In this document: in pieces, positions 47,583 through 59,577 of the stretch
How the letters are laid out: each line of letters begins with the position of its first letter
How positions within the stretch are numbered: position 1 is the first letter of the stretch
DNA from: Isoetes taiwanensis
Lineage: Eukaryota; Streptophyta; Lycopodiopsida; Isoetales; Isoetaceae
Reading direction: 5' to 3'
Assembly (NCBI GenBank): GCA_021234155.1
Contig: JAJEKV010000046.1
Coordinates: 11,112,818-11,176,817 of the forward strand
Length of the DNA stretch: 64,000 nucleotides
Notes under the pieces: generated by a model
The model's database searches: none
Seen by the model: the letters and a program-made list of their open reading frames with translations, nothing else
What the model was told of the DNA's origin: nothing
Made by a program: the position numbers and the translations under genes

Positions 47583-50500
47583 GTGACGCTCCCCGAATCC
47601 ATACGATGCTCCCATCATATAAATACGGGAAATTCCCCTCCCATGGCGAATCCATCACCATGGAAAGGCCCTCCGTCTGACTCGGACTACTTGTGATGGC
47701 CAAGTGTCCGGGTGAAGGACACGGAGGTGTCATTCGTCCCACGCCTTCTATGGGAATCCTATATAGCGGAAGCGTACATACATGTTAGCACCTAGCAACA
47801 ATACCAATAAATAATATACCACCACGAAGGGTGGCCCATCATCATCAATATACTAATAACCGAATACCAACATAACAAAGAAAATACACTATAACTAAGG
47901 GCTCTACCCCAGGCTCAGACTCCATGGGGGTGACTGACGGTCAGGGCCTCAAGATAACAACAGACAGAGATATAACATGGCGTTGGCTGGCATAAGACAA
48001 TGGCTAGGGTAGTCCACTCCATCCGCCCCTCCTGTGCACACTTTGCAGATAGGCTGAATCATGCTATGACGTGCTTGTAGCCCTCCGGAGACGCAATCCC
48101 AAGAAATCACCCATCGGGACTACTCCGGGTTACATCTCCCCGGTCCAATGAGGCAGGTCAGAGAGGCATCTCCTCCCCGAGTATGACGGATCCCTGGGTG
48201 TGCTAGAGGACAAGTGCCCCCTCAGTCACCCCCGCATCCGTACCCGACTTACTCTCCTAAATCTAAAGTTCAGCTCACCAACCCGTTCGAGCCCAGGACG
48301 GTCACATATGACTCACGCCCTCCGGTCCAGACCCATACCCGGCCCACACACGGTGACCGGCTATAAGCCTAGCACACTATAGGAGTCTTGTAGCCGCGCT
48401 AGGCAAGACCCCACCCCCGATTCACCATCATACTCGTTCTCTGGTGCTGAACCACATCATAGCATCCACAGCTAGGTTGGCTCTTGTGCACAGGCCGCAT
48501 TTACTGGGTTTTAAGGGTTCTATCTAGGAACATCTCTACTTCTAGAGGGCCTTTAGGTCTCTACGCCCCCCCCCCTCCAACCCCACCCATACAACACAGG
48601 AGGAACAGAAAGAAAGCTATCCCTATGCATCCATCCATCCATAGCTTCGAATAGAACATAAAATAGAGATTAACCATACATCTATTCATACAAGGGTTAA
48701 CCCTAGCTACCTTCTAAGCATACAAGGGTCAGTCCTATGACTATCTAGGAATCTAAGCTATCTACGTACTAACCGGGCTCTGGACTCAGTATCGCGTGTG
48801 TATCCCAAGGAGTAGCTCCGGATTGGTATATGCGTACTAGGACCATTTAATGGTAAAACATAACAAGAAAAAGAAAGGGTGTATAATAGAACTTTTAATT
48901 CACATTCCATATGAATACGGAAGTAATGAAGATAAGAGTTCCTATACGAGCCATGAAACATGTCTACTAGGACTTAGGGTGGCATTTGCCCCTGTGGAAT
49001 TTGTGACTCAAGCTTGAGGACCAAGACAACTACAGCTAGAGAGTCTTAGTAGAAGGTGTGGTGTCGAAACCACAACATGTCCATGGTAGCAGAGAACCGA
49101 GTCGAGGAAATAAATTGGTGGCAAGTATGAACATAGCTAGGTGGCTATGTCAAATAATCACTATGAATCTAGACTTAGAGTTGGCTCACATGTGTACCTA
49201 GTCCAAGCCTGAATTATAACATACCGATAGTTCAAAGTAGGGCTGATGATGAACAAATTAAAAAGGTCTCGAAGTGCATAAAATATCTGCCAGAGGTGAC
49301 CGTTCACATCAGCAAAGACTTCATGCTTAATACAATCCCAATAATTCCAAGTGCGACGGAGCGTATGCTTTAAATGTTCGAAAGTGTGATCGCGAAGGAT
49401 GTTAACGATCTCGAAACCCTTGATGGGGTCGTACAGCTATCGAAGATGTCGATTGTGATATTTGGATTAAGTATGATCCAGGAGAGATAAGCATTCAAGT
49501 TATCCCAATGGTTGGAGTTGACTATCTTAGATACATCGTACTAAGGGATATGAGAAGAGTTTAAATCAGTGAAAATAGCTAGAGTAAGTCTAGCATATAC
49601 GGTGAGGTTACATTCAAAAATATCCGGAGGATGATTGGAACGGTGTTGGAATAACCGAGAACGAGAGCTCAACTACTCATAGGTTCTAGAGACCAATGAA
49701 TTACTTCAGCATTATAAGCTGAGAGCATCTATTTGGTTTTGGGAATAAAAAGATGTGTAAAATGTCGTGTCTCCCTAATGGAAGAAAAGAAGGAGTACGA
49801 TGACTTTGGTGATTATACCTTTAGGGGTAACGGAGAAGAGGCAATACATAGGAATTCTAAGTCCCTAAAAAAAATCAAGACGAGGTATATAGATCAGAAG
49901 GGGTGAGATTATATACACTAGTAGTCCATATATCCTAAGAGTTACCCTACTCGCGGGGAACAATTCTAGGTGCTGAAGTAGAAAGTGGAGGATCCGTTGC
50001 CTTGAGGCATAGACCTCTTATAGATTATGACTTTAAGACTAAGTTCGAATATAGGGGTTTTCCTATTATGAGATCGAGAGATTTTAATGCCTCGATCGGA
50101 TTATGAGGGAGCCAAAGACGACAACATTTGAAGGAATCAAAAGTTGAAGTTGACATGATAACTTAAGAAAATGGGTTAATTATGACAAAGCATGGCAGAA
50201 CACAAAGGATATTTAACTAAAGGAACCTTTAGAGAAGGCCTTTCACTGTGGTGAAAACCTTTGGAATTATGGCATAATCCCGTGGGGGAATCATAGTTTA
50301 CGTACAGGGTTAAAGTACCATAAGGCACTAAAGGAATGGTTGAAATAGCTAGAGACCCTATCAAAATATAGGCCGCATAGACAAGTCTAACATAGAGTTG
50401 GCCCCTGTCCATTTGGGAAGTAGGTGGCATAGCCAGATCATAAAGGTATGTAGGCAATGGGTTTTGTTTGAAAGAAATACCAAGGTTACACTTTAGCTAA

Positions 50501-53388
50501 GTTAGAGCAGAGCTCTAGCATTGTGGGATGTGTTATTATGTACATACTATGTACACATATGATAAACATCTTGGAGAGGTAATCTAAGTGGCGACACGGG
50601 GAGAGAAAGATGAGTGTACGCCCAAGTTACCGATGAAGGGTCTGGAGATACGTTCGAAATGGGCAAAGGACCGCCAATCCGTTGCATGCTAGGGTATGAT
50701 GTGGTAGTTGGCACTTGAAATAAATGTCAACAGCCAATAGAATGAAGCTCCAGGTGATGGGGTTGAACAGTACTATAGTACAATATAAGTAGCGAATAGC
50801 AGTTACCTGCTAGAAGTTTGAATGTGTCTTGCATAGACACCTAAGACGAGGTTTTCCACATGATCCATACCCGTATCAGGCAGGGGTGAACGCCATGGGT
50901 TACATGGAGGTGTAAGTTAGAGTATACAGGGTTCGAACATCACTACAATCCCGGGTTATATCAAACGTAGATATTGTAGGAAGGCTCACAAAATAGAAGG
51001 CAAACGCCTTGATGACTCCAGGTAATCTACGATTCATACGAAGGCTCAGTCGCTGACTTAGGCCATGACTATGGCTTAAATGAGGATGCCAAGTCATTTG
51101 GAATGCCACACAGCGTCATAACATCATGACAGAGAAATATAATGACTAACATTTCTAGGATGTAGGACAATGTTGAATCATAACCCCCAATGATAGGTGG
51201 GTTAACATCATAAGGGCCATATAATAGCGGCTTAGAAGCCACAAGACGGTTAATGAATACATCAAGGAGTAAATGGATTGGTGACTCTACTGAATAAAGG
51301 TCACAGCCAAAGGGTGAATTGTGTACGTTATGCCCGGCGTAAGGGTCGGAATACTGAAAATCGATCATAGACGTAGAAAACATATTGAAAAAAAAAAGAA
51401 TGAATGAAGGATCCTTATTAATGATATTTAGCAATCTGGATAGGAAGGTTATTACCTAACATGAAGGGTGGTCTTTCCTATTATGCAACGATAGATTTAG
51501 CTTGAAAGGCGGCAAGAGCTGAAAAGCTTATTTAAAGGTTTGGTGCATGGCTTAGGGAAGAAGACTTCCATGTCCTAAGACAACATGGTGAATTGAGTTC
51601 ACCAAGAATCTTTTTAATAGATAGATAGATAGTATTTTGACGTCATGCCACATTGGCAGCGTCCACGAGGACATATGACGAACCCCCAGAGACTTGAACA
51701 CAAGATCTCTGAATAGAGGAGGCCTATCTTGAGGGGTCTTTGGGTGGTATTGTCCCTTGGGATCTTCACATAATCCCTTGGAATATGTAAGTTCATTTGC
51801 GGAACTTAATGACGTTTAGGCACTAAAATAATGGTTGGAAATACTTTGCCCGGACCATATGTAGACACCCTAGAAGGAGGTGAGTAGTCAACAATGGTTG
51901 GAGGCCCTTGGAATGTACGGGAGAACAAATCCAAAAGAGGGTAGACCGCTGTCAACTTGACAGGCGTGTGGCGCAGATAACTACTCATAGCCATATAGGC
52001 GGTGAAGTTTGGCACAAAATGATACCAAGGTTTGTACCCGGGATTAATAAAGTGCTGACATTGTTGTGGGGGTTCTAACACAAGGACTCACTACGTATTA
52101 CCGAGTATGTGTCATGATTTGGGGGAAGTGATCCATAAAAGGAACACGGCCAATGAGAAGGAATATTGAAGGGTGGTAGGATCAAAGAAATCCAAACCGA
52201 TGGTCTAGAGGGGTGCTGCATGGCAGTCCCTAGTCGGTTGGACGACAAAGAGATCCTTTCTCGGGAGAATGAGAACGAGTCAAGGTTTAGACACTAGAAA
52301 GAGACAACATTAATTATAATTATATCTATAAGGTATTACTCAACCCTGTTAGTCCTGTGCCTCCTGGTACAGGACTATTCATGCATACGACAGACCAGGT
52401 CAAGCTCAAGGATCTTCAGTCAGCCACGGGTCAGACATCTAAGGCTCCGCAGAAGACCAAGCAGCAGACCACGCAGTCAAAGCCTGGGGCTGTCAACAAG
52501 AGGCGCCGCTCAGACAAGTGACGGCCCGTCACCGCCCGCGTCAGCGTCAGCGTGATTCTAGGCACTTCAAGAGGCACTGCCAACATTCCTGCAAATCAGG
52601 CCTCCTTCCAGGAGTCGGCACCGAGATCAGTCAGAGTGTCTATATTGGGCCCAAGGCCATTGTACTATATATATGAGTAGAGTTAGCACATAAGTTTTTA
52701 GATGAGTTTTGAGTCTTGTCTCCTTTCAGTTTTCTCTCTATTGCGAGAGCTCATGTATTTTCATCATTGATATCAAGGAAGCTTATCATCTTTCTCTCAT
52801 TTGTTCTGTTTTCTTCTTTTTCTTCTCTTCTTGCAAATCCCGCGTGACATAGTCCCCCGGACTCTCCTGTTAGATCCACGGGTCCTCACAGAGGGCTGTC
52901 TTCCAGGAGTTCCCGAACCCAGACCCCAAACAAACCCTTAATATATAACGTCGAATAAGGTCTAATATAAAGCATATGTAGTATAGATTGAATCATGGCA
53001 AGGCCTGAAGAACTTTTGTTATTAAGGCATTCACCAAAGGAAAGCTATAGGTCTAGGAAAGTCGATAACTGGACATTATTATCGTCGCCTAAAGAATATC
53101 CAAGGTGAATAGTGGGTTAGAATCCAACTTGGAAGTTTCTATCCTACCCCGAGGAATTTCCTTCCATCACTCAGCGTAAACGTATGTCGATATGGTTGCG
53201 GAGACATTCCGCAATGATGATAATAACTCCTAAGTGATTTCTAGCTCACTATGGTTGCACAAGTCCGGCGGAGTTGTTGCCACCGCCGCATGGGTTTAGG
53301 GAAGAGTGATGGTAGACAGGAGCCTTTCTAGAGAAACAGTGCTACTATTGGTTAAGTATAAAACGAAACTTTGATATCACTAAAAGAA
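47583..53388 (-). mobile_element. Highly degenerate Ty3 element, probably a chromovirus
   Basis: The left end TGTGACGCTCCCC looks like an LTR terminus and interrupts element 3. Traces of Pol read on the minus strand. At about 51806-52081, GYKPWYHFVPNFTAYMA followed by a VYPLLDLF segment resembles the RT-RNase H junction GYYRRFVxxFSxIAxPL. At about 51069-51150, DVMTLCGIPNDLASSF resembles integrase LHGIPxxIVSDRD. Near 50000 a NCSPRVG segment resembles the integrase tail KLSPRFIGPF. The order on the minus strand is right for a Ty3 Pol. Many transition-type changes have erased the frames. The LTR limits and the right end are not resolved; 47583 to about 49000 is probably LTR. Lineage (Tekay/Del-like) is a guess. 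Confidence 0.5.
52347..52932 (+). mobile_element. Solo LTR with 5-bp target duplication
   Basis: The 586-bp segment begins TGTTAGTCC, ends CCAAACA, and is flanked by AACCC at 52342-52346 and 52933-52937. It contains a TATA-like TATATATATGAG at about 52666-52677 followed by T-rich sequence, as in a plant LTR in plus orientation. It is more GC-rich and much less decayed than its surroundings, so it inserted later. No internal region remains, as expected after LTR-LTR recombination. The family is unknown. Confidence 0.85.
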
Positions 53389-53449
53389 GGCTTACCCGGT
53401 TGGTAAAGCGTTTGGCTGGATGCTGAGAGGTCAAGGGTTCAAGACCCCA
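53389..53449 (+). mobile_element. tRNA-like SINE head 1
   Basis: CTTACCCGGTTGGTAAAGCG fits an A box of RNA polymerase III, and GGTTCAAGACC (53436-53446) fits a B box (GGTTCRANNCC). The spacing is right for a tRNA-derived SINE. No full cloverleaf forms by eye. Confidence 0.55.
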
Positions 53450-53540
53450 TAGTACCCTTTTATATAAAAGTTGCTATGCGGAGAAGTAGAGCACTATATG
53501 TGTATAAGAAAATGTGAAACACAATATTACATTCAAGAGA

Positions 53541-53606
53541 GCTTGGTGTGGTGGTAGGCACCGAGGCTTGGAGTTGAGAGGTTATGGGTTCAAATCTAGG
53601 TTGAGG
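53541..53606 (+). mobile_element. tRNA-like SINE head 2
   Basis: GCTTGGTGTGGTGGTAGGCA and GGTTCAAATCTAGG (53587-53600) again give A- and B-box-like signals at tRNA spacing, followed by an A-rich stretch at about 53611-53645. It is related to head 1 but not identical, so the two may be separate insertions or a dimer. Confidence 0.55.
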
Positions 53607-53639
53607 CGTCAAAAAAATTAAGTATATAAAAAAAATATG

Positions 53640-54817
53640 AAAATTTTTATACAGCGGAAATACGCGTTTTATACGGAGTGGCGCCGGTCCAGTTTTTCGT
53701 GTTTGTTTCACGATTCTGAGGCGTTAAAACCCGAGCGGCTCTGCTATTCAATTTCGCCCCTTGCTCGACCCTTTTGGTGCCGTTTAATGACCCCTCGAGG
53801 GTATTTGAAGTATGCCCGACTCATTGGAACAAAAATCTCGTCAATCCGAGTTACCTAGAGAAAGTTATGGCCTCCGGAAGAAAGGGACTACATTCTGCCG
53901 AAACTGAACATAACTTCATCTTAATACTTGGAATTTTTTTTCCTTCTTAACTAGCTCAATCCTCACATACTTAGGCCAAAACTCATCCTACTTATGGACT
54001 TGGTGTAACTTTCCTACGTTGGGGATTTTCTACTTCTAAATGGTCTAACGAGTTAGACATGGCCAGTGCTATGATCTGGTCCACCAAAACCATGGCTCTG
54101 CAAAAGAGTCTTACAGCCAGCTCCCCTCACTGCCATAACTTCTCCAAGTCCCATTTAGAGCAAAGGATTCAATTCTTCAAAAAGGGCAGAAGGCTATTGG
54201 ATTCGGATCTTAACCACTGGAAAACAATCGCCATGGCTGATAGCTGAAAATGCAAAGCCATAATAAAGATCTTGGGCTTCCCAAACTAAATAAATCTTAA
54301 GATGCTTATATCAGAGAATCAAAGCTCAGAGAATCAGAAGAAAATAGAGGAGTAAATCACCTGAATGGCCTCCAGTCCGTTCTTGAGACACGAATGCTAG
54401 AACTTCAGTCTATTCGAACCATTTTCAATCTTTATAAAAGAATAGAAATCATTATTCAGGCTACACCTCGTGAAACTCTAACTTCTATTTTTTCCTTTGA
54501 TACAGCTGCTTCCATGGCATACCTAGATCTTTCCTGTATTCGTCCACCCAACATCTGAGCTCCAAGCTCGGCCACTGCATCTCCAGAGACGAGCGAGAGA
54601 AAAAGCTGAGGTTCTATTTATTTAACTTCTAGAGTGTCCGTAATATAGAGATTGATAGCGGCATTCTCTTCTTGCGCCAACTTGCTTCTTGTGCCGGAGA
54701 ACTGTAAGGACCTGGAAAATCTATGGATCTGGCTCAAAATACTTGCCATCTGCCCAAGATACCTCTCCGGTTAGCCGGTTTCGAGAACGGCTGCCCACCA
54801 ACAGAAGTGACCTAGCA
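53640..54817. other. Unassigned, possibly LTR-derived sequence
   Basis: The part 53640-53900 is GC-richer and has the flavour of a retrotransposon LTR (ATACAGCGGAAATAC, GGCGCCGGTCC), but no partner is present. The remainder holds nothing recognisable; a 62-codon frame at 54059-54247 has no known resemblance. Confidence 0.3.
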
Positions 54818-56281
54818 TTTACAGCCAATCATAAGTTTTTAGCAGTCACCAGCATATCCTAGGGATATTCTAGCATATACCTAGGATATGCCAAAAGCCC
54901 ACATACACAAGGGTTTGCCCCCCTAGGGGCAACCCAAAAAGAAACAGACGAAGATATGGAGGGGGGGATTATTATTTCAAAAGCATGTACAATTCTCTGG
55001 GCTTAACATGCCAGCAAGGGAAGAATAATTCTTCAATACGACAGATCCTAGTTCGAGCCTCAATGCTATGATTTCAGGTTTCCTCAATGATTCAGACGAA
55101 AATGATTATCAAAACATGCTGGATTCTCAAATGTTTGGATCAGGAATGAACGATAAAAAAAACAGAGGCAGGATCCAGACACAGTTTTGGAGCTGGATTA
55201 GCTGCCAGACAAGGAATAAGAACGAAGAAGCAGAGGATCTAACAAAGCATGAAATGAGAACGCAGAGGCTCTACCCAGCCAGGTAGTTATCTGTAATTAT
55301 CTGTGACCTTCTCCATCTCCATGGTTTTTTTTTAACCAATTTCTAATTTCTCTGGCCGTCGATTTAAGAAAATACAGATCCAACGGCTTAATCTCATGCC
55401 ACCTAAGGTTTGCCTGATTTGGAACTGCTACGTGGATAGCCTAGAATTGCAAGGAAGGCTGTAGGCTTGGTTGGGCTGGTGTGCTAAAAATTCCATTCAA
55501 TTTGGCTTTTCCTATGATCTAAGACCATATTCTCTCTCTAGAATTTAAACTAGAGAGAGAAAGTGCACAATTTCTCAAACAATTATGAAGAAGTCAAATC
55601 ACCAAGATATTGCATAAGGGATTCAAGGTTATGTGTACTAGTGCCAAATTGTCCACATCATCATCAAAGGTGCCAAATTATCTACATCATCATCATGACA
55701 TGCCACTCACCATCCACATCATCACCGAAATATGCCATGTCATCACAAACGTGTCACCTACCATAAAATTCCCTTTTCAAAAACATTTAACCTAAGAAAA
55801 GACATTTTGATGCCTAAGGTGACATGTCATCATTCCATTGTGCCATATCATCAGTAAATGCCTCCACATCATCCTACACATGCCATTTACATCATTTCCA
55901 TCTCATAAAAAGTTTTGACCAGAAAAAAGACATTTTGCCACCTTGCTTGACATATCATCACCCCATAATGCGATGTCATCATCCATTTGCCAAATCACCC
56001 TACCAACTTGCCACATCATCAACTTGACCTCCAGTTTGAGCCAAAAAGTCAAATGTCCTTTTTGCAAAAAGATTCTCCCATATCATAGAGCATCAAAAAA
56101 GATTCCTTGTGAAAAAGAAAAGAATTTTTGAAAAAGACCACGTTTTAACCTTCATTTTTTGGGTTGCCCCTAGGGGGGCAAACCCTTGTTTATGTGGGTT
56201 TCTGGCATATTCTAGATATATGCTGGAATATACCTAGGATATACCGGTAACTGCTAAAAACCTGCTGTCCGCTGTAAACTG
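54818..56281. mobile_element. Inverted-repeat (foldback-like) element
   Basis: The left arm (about 54818-54945) and the right arm (about 56157-56281) are inverted copies over roughly 120 bases. Shared blocks include TTTTTAGCAGT, a TATCCTAGG(G/T)ATATTC segment, AGCATATA, CCCACATA and ACAAGGGTTTGCCCCCCTAG. The interior (about 1.2 kb) has no transposase; part of it is made of CATCATC-rich repeats. This fits a nonautonomous DNA transposon with long terminal inverted repeats or a foldback element. The exact ends and a target duplication could not be fixed. Confidence 0.7.
55640..56035 (+). repeat. Degenerate TGCCA...CATCATC repeats
   Basis: Copies of a roughly 25-30-base motif (for example GTGCCAAATTGTCCACATCA, then GTGCCAAATTATCTACATCA, TGCCACTCACCATCCACATC) recur about a dozen times with variable spacing. 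The longer phrase AAAGACATTTTG(A/C) also recurs, near 55797 and 55926. It lies wholly inside the inverted-repeat element. Confidence 0.7.
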
Positions 56282-56759
56282 GCGGTCAACTGCACTCTGG
56301 ATCTCGGAAGTTTGAACCGGCTACTGGGCAAGGCAGCCCCGGAAGCTCCAACGTTGCATTCCAACAGGCTGACCTGGGATGCCGAGTGCTTGCATGTGAT
56401 TTTGCATCGAGTAGGTTAGAATAGATGAGATTGATCCAGTAGGTTAGCTGAACTGGTGATCGTTGTTCCCATCTCATTCACTGGGTTTTGCATACATTGA
56501 ATCGACTTTTAAAATAATCTGGTGAATCTTTATGTTTGAGGGAAACTTCGTGCCTTTTTCGAGGGCACTTTGTTTTTTGGCGATATAGAGAAGAGTGGAA
56601 AAATTGGATCGAGGACCGCATCGCGTTTCACGGCCTTCTAGTTTGACGGGTAAGTTAATATTCATCAATAAGCATAGATATCGTTCATATTTTCTAAAAC
56701 AACACTTAAAATATTCTCAGTTGATGGTCTAAACAAAGGCATCAATCTTATTATTTCGG

Positions 56760-57698
56760 GTTGGAGGACATTTTCATCGCTGGCTTCTAATGTAGGTTCA
56801 TCTAAATTTCACAATCCAGAAAGGTTGAGAGAGGTTTTGAATTCCTTTGATAGACAAAATGCTCCAATAGGCACGGATACATGTGCATCTCTCTTTCAAG
56901 GCTGTGCAAAGACAAAATGTTTGACAGAGGTCATAGGGTGCATAATCTTATTGTTGAAAGTTGTCTTCAGAATAACAGATTTTTGGGAGACCTTCTGGTT
57001 AATATGTATGCAAAATGTGGAAGTCTATTAGAAGCACGATCTTTGGCTGATAATTTTTCTAAGAGAAGTGTATTTCTATGGACTTCTCTAATTGCCGCAT
57101 ACGTTCATCAAGGACAAGGAAGAGAGGCTCTTCGTCTTTTCAAACAAATGCAACAAGAGAGAGTAGAACCAGATAAGTTTACATTTTACTAGCTTCGTGG
57201 GTGCATGTTCAAGCCCATCTGACTTAGAAGATGTAGAAGGATTCATGCTCAAATTTCTGATAGTGGGTATGATGCTGATGTGGTTTTGGAAATGCCATTA
57301 TAACAATGTATGGAAAATGTGGCAGCACAGATGATGCATTGAAGGCTTTTCTAACGATGGCCAATCGAGATGTTATTACATGGAACAGTGTGATTATTGC
57401 CCATGGGCAATCTGGACGTAGGAAGGGTGCTCAGAAGCTTTTTCGGGAAATGATTATTAAAGGAGCCAGTCCAGACGAATTCACATTTTCCAGCATCCTT
57501 CATGCATATTGTGGTGTTGAGGATAAAGCAGAAGGTAAATTGATTCATGCTCGAGCAATAGACAAGGGATATGTCTCTGATATTATGGTTGGGAATGCCC
57601 TTGTTAATATGTATAACAAATGCAAGAGTTTAGAAGATGCATGCAGAGTATCTGATAATAAGTGCGAGCAAAATTTGGTCTCACGGCTTGCTTGTTAA
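56760..57698 (+). pseudogene. PPR protein pseudogene
   Basis: The DNA encodes several PPR motifs of the plant PLS class: GTDTCASLFQGCAK, then VNMYAKCGSLLEARSLADNF, FLWTSLIAAYVHQGQGREAL and RLFKQMQQERVEPDKFTFY. After a shift come MYGKCGSTDDALKAFLTMAN, VITWNSVIIAHGQSGRRKGA, a FREMIIKGASPDEFTFSSIL segment and LVNMYNKCKSLEDACRV. It shifts frame at about 56920, 57190 and 57300 and stops at 57698, well short of a whole gene. Intact relatives act in RNA editing or processing in mitochondria and plastids. Confidence 0.87.
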
Positions 57699-57862
57699 CT
57701 AATTATACGATCCTTCAACGTTCTAATATCATCCTATGTATTCATTATGTATGTTGAATGGGAATGTTCATATCTGGTAGAATTGACAAGGTGGAGAGTT
57801 AATCTTACTTTAAAACTTAGACAACGGGTTGTCTGAATTCAATTGACAAGCTGATATCAAGT

Positions 57863-58276
57863 ATGGTATTGACATTTACGTCCCAGATTCTTACTGATAG
57901 TACCTGCATGGACAGATCGCCAATGCCATTTACTAAGCATACTTTGGTGACTCAAATTCTGTCAAGCTTAAAGTTCCCTTGTATTCTGCTAGATGATTTT
58001 TACCAGGGTAATAAGTTTCAGCCATCCAGAGTATTCACGTTGGTGGCCATGCATGCCAATAATGCCACCATCCACAAACACATGTATTTCCTAAACCAGA
58101 TCTCTCAAGACACCAATGCAACTTCTTCCTCCTGTCAACCAGTCAACTTTGCCCACTCAAATGAGAGCAGTACATCACTATCTAGTGTGAGTAACAAAGA
58201 CAAAAATGAATGTGTTTGCCACATTCTACAGCTCCAAAATTCCAAGCCCCTTGTTGACCATGCAGCACTAAAATAG
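57863..58276 (+). other. Unassigned 137-codon open frame
   Basis: This open frame lies between two PPR pieces. It is rich in Ser, Asn and Cys and matches no family I recognise. It may be sequence inserted into the PPR pseudogene or chance; the codons give no clear sign of selection by eye. Confidence 0.25.
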
Positions 58277-58289
58277 AATTCCTGACAAT

Positions 58290-58440
58290 GCCACTTTAAT
58301 GGGTCTTCTTTTTGCAGGGGCAGGTCATGCAGCATTTCCTGAAGGAAAGCAGATTTATGCTCAAATAAAGGACATAGGTTTACATTTAGATGCAAGAATA
58401 GGGACCGCCCTTGTCAAATGCATGCAAACTCTAAAACTCT
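58290..58440 (+). pseudogene. Further PPR fragment
   Basis: TLMGLLFAGAGHAAFPEGKQ, then IYAQIKDIGLHLDARIGTAL is one PPR-type repeat pair (compare the usual LxACA...GKQIHA and D..VGNALV). It may continue the pseudogene at 56760-57698 after an interruption of about 590 bases, or come from a separate copy. Confidence 0.6.
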
Positions 58441-58970
58441 TCAAGATGCAAATTGTTTTCCACAGAAATGCAAGGTATGTAATGGCGACAGGGTATGATT
58501 CATGCATCATGTCTCCTGGGGAAAATGGAGCAAGAAGCTGTGTATGGGAACCGTGAAAAGCCTGAGATAATTTCTGTAAGAACAATGTAGTTCCATGATT
58601 TTAGCAAGATTTTGTCGTCAACCGCAACCAGCCTAACTTGCATAGAATATGCTATGCCATGGAAATGTAAACTATGAGCCAGGCTGTGGTTCAAAGTCAT
58701 ATAGGAGATGGCTCTAGCTCTGATGCAGTTTAAAAACTTTAAACAAGACTCAGTATACTCAAATGACATGGAAAACGAAGACTTTGAACAGATTGTTTTT
58801 CTAGATCGATGTGGACTTGAGCAAGCAACCAATCCTCTTCATGACATTTTACAAGTGTCGTCCAGCAATGACAACTTATTTCAGTAGAAGATAAGAGAAG
58901 AACGAGCTAAGGCCTTGAACAGTTCGCTATAAACCTAATGGTGGGCCTAAACAACGCGCAACCAAACCTC

Positions 58971-58979
58971 CTATATAAA
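58971..58979 (+). promoter_or_regulatory. TATA box before the dirigent-like pseudogene
   Basis: CTATATAAA lies about 100 bases before the first ATG (59076), a normal distance for a plant promoter plus short leader. The leader includes the repeated AAGCAAGCAAGCAAGC just before the start. Confidence 0.55.
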
Positions 58980-59075
58980 CACCACCTCGGATCACCAAAA
59001 TACAAAGCAAAGCACTTGCTCTTACGATCCTTCATTTGAGAGCCGGGCTAGGAAGAATCAAGCAAGCAAGCAAGC

Positions 59076-59577
59076 ATGGCAAGCTTCAAATATGGTGTAC
59101 GTCTCGTTGCAAGCAATTATATTTGGCGCTAGGATGCCGAGCAAAGTTTACAAACACGGAGTTTTATTTTATGGGAGGAGCATCCAACACCACCAATGCA
59201 ATTGTAGCAGGCCCTAACAACAATGTCATTTGTTGTAACGGTTTGGCACAATTTTTGTGTAACGATAAGATCTGTGGCCGGCCCAAACAATGCCACTTCA
59301 ATGATTAAGAGCAGGGGGGCATTGTTGTAGTGTCGATGTTGCCCTTGGTAGTGCTACCTATTACATGACTATTTTGTATGACTATGGTGGCCTCAAAGGT
59401 CGGGTTCCTTCGTTTGGCGAGATACTATTGGAACCGGTGGAGTTAGTGAACTGGGCATTCTTTGGTGGAACTGGCGATTTTCGATTTGCTTCTGGCTATG
59501 CCAATTTCACATATACCGCATTCTTGCAGCTATCACTAGCTGCTTATGTCTCTGCTACTATTTATCAACCCATGTAA
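59076..59577 (+). pseudogene. Dirigent-like protein pseudogene
   Basis: From the first ATG the frame stops after 18 codons (MASFKYGVRLVASNYIWR). Three shifted frames together give dirigent-like wording: TEFYFMGGASNTTNAIVAGP, a NDKICGRP segment, YYMTILYDYGGLKG (after a shift), FGEILLEPVEL and then FFGGTGDFRFASGYANF, close to the dirigent signature VGGTGxFRFARGYA. Intact dirigent proteins are secreted and steer phenoxy radical coupling in lignan and terpenoid-phenolic synthesis. The total span of about 500 bases fits an intronless dirigent gene of about 165-190 residues. TATA box and leader are still present, so the decay looks recent. Allene oxide cyclase shares the fold but fits the motif less well. 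Confidence 0.6.

Noticed and set aside
53389-53449. Functional tRNA gene
   Set aside because: A- and B-box-like signals are present, but acceptor and anticodon stems do not pair by eye.
55640-56035. CRISPR-like array
   Set aside because: The repeats are degenerate with irregular spacing, and the genome is eukaryotic.
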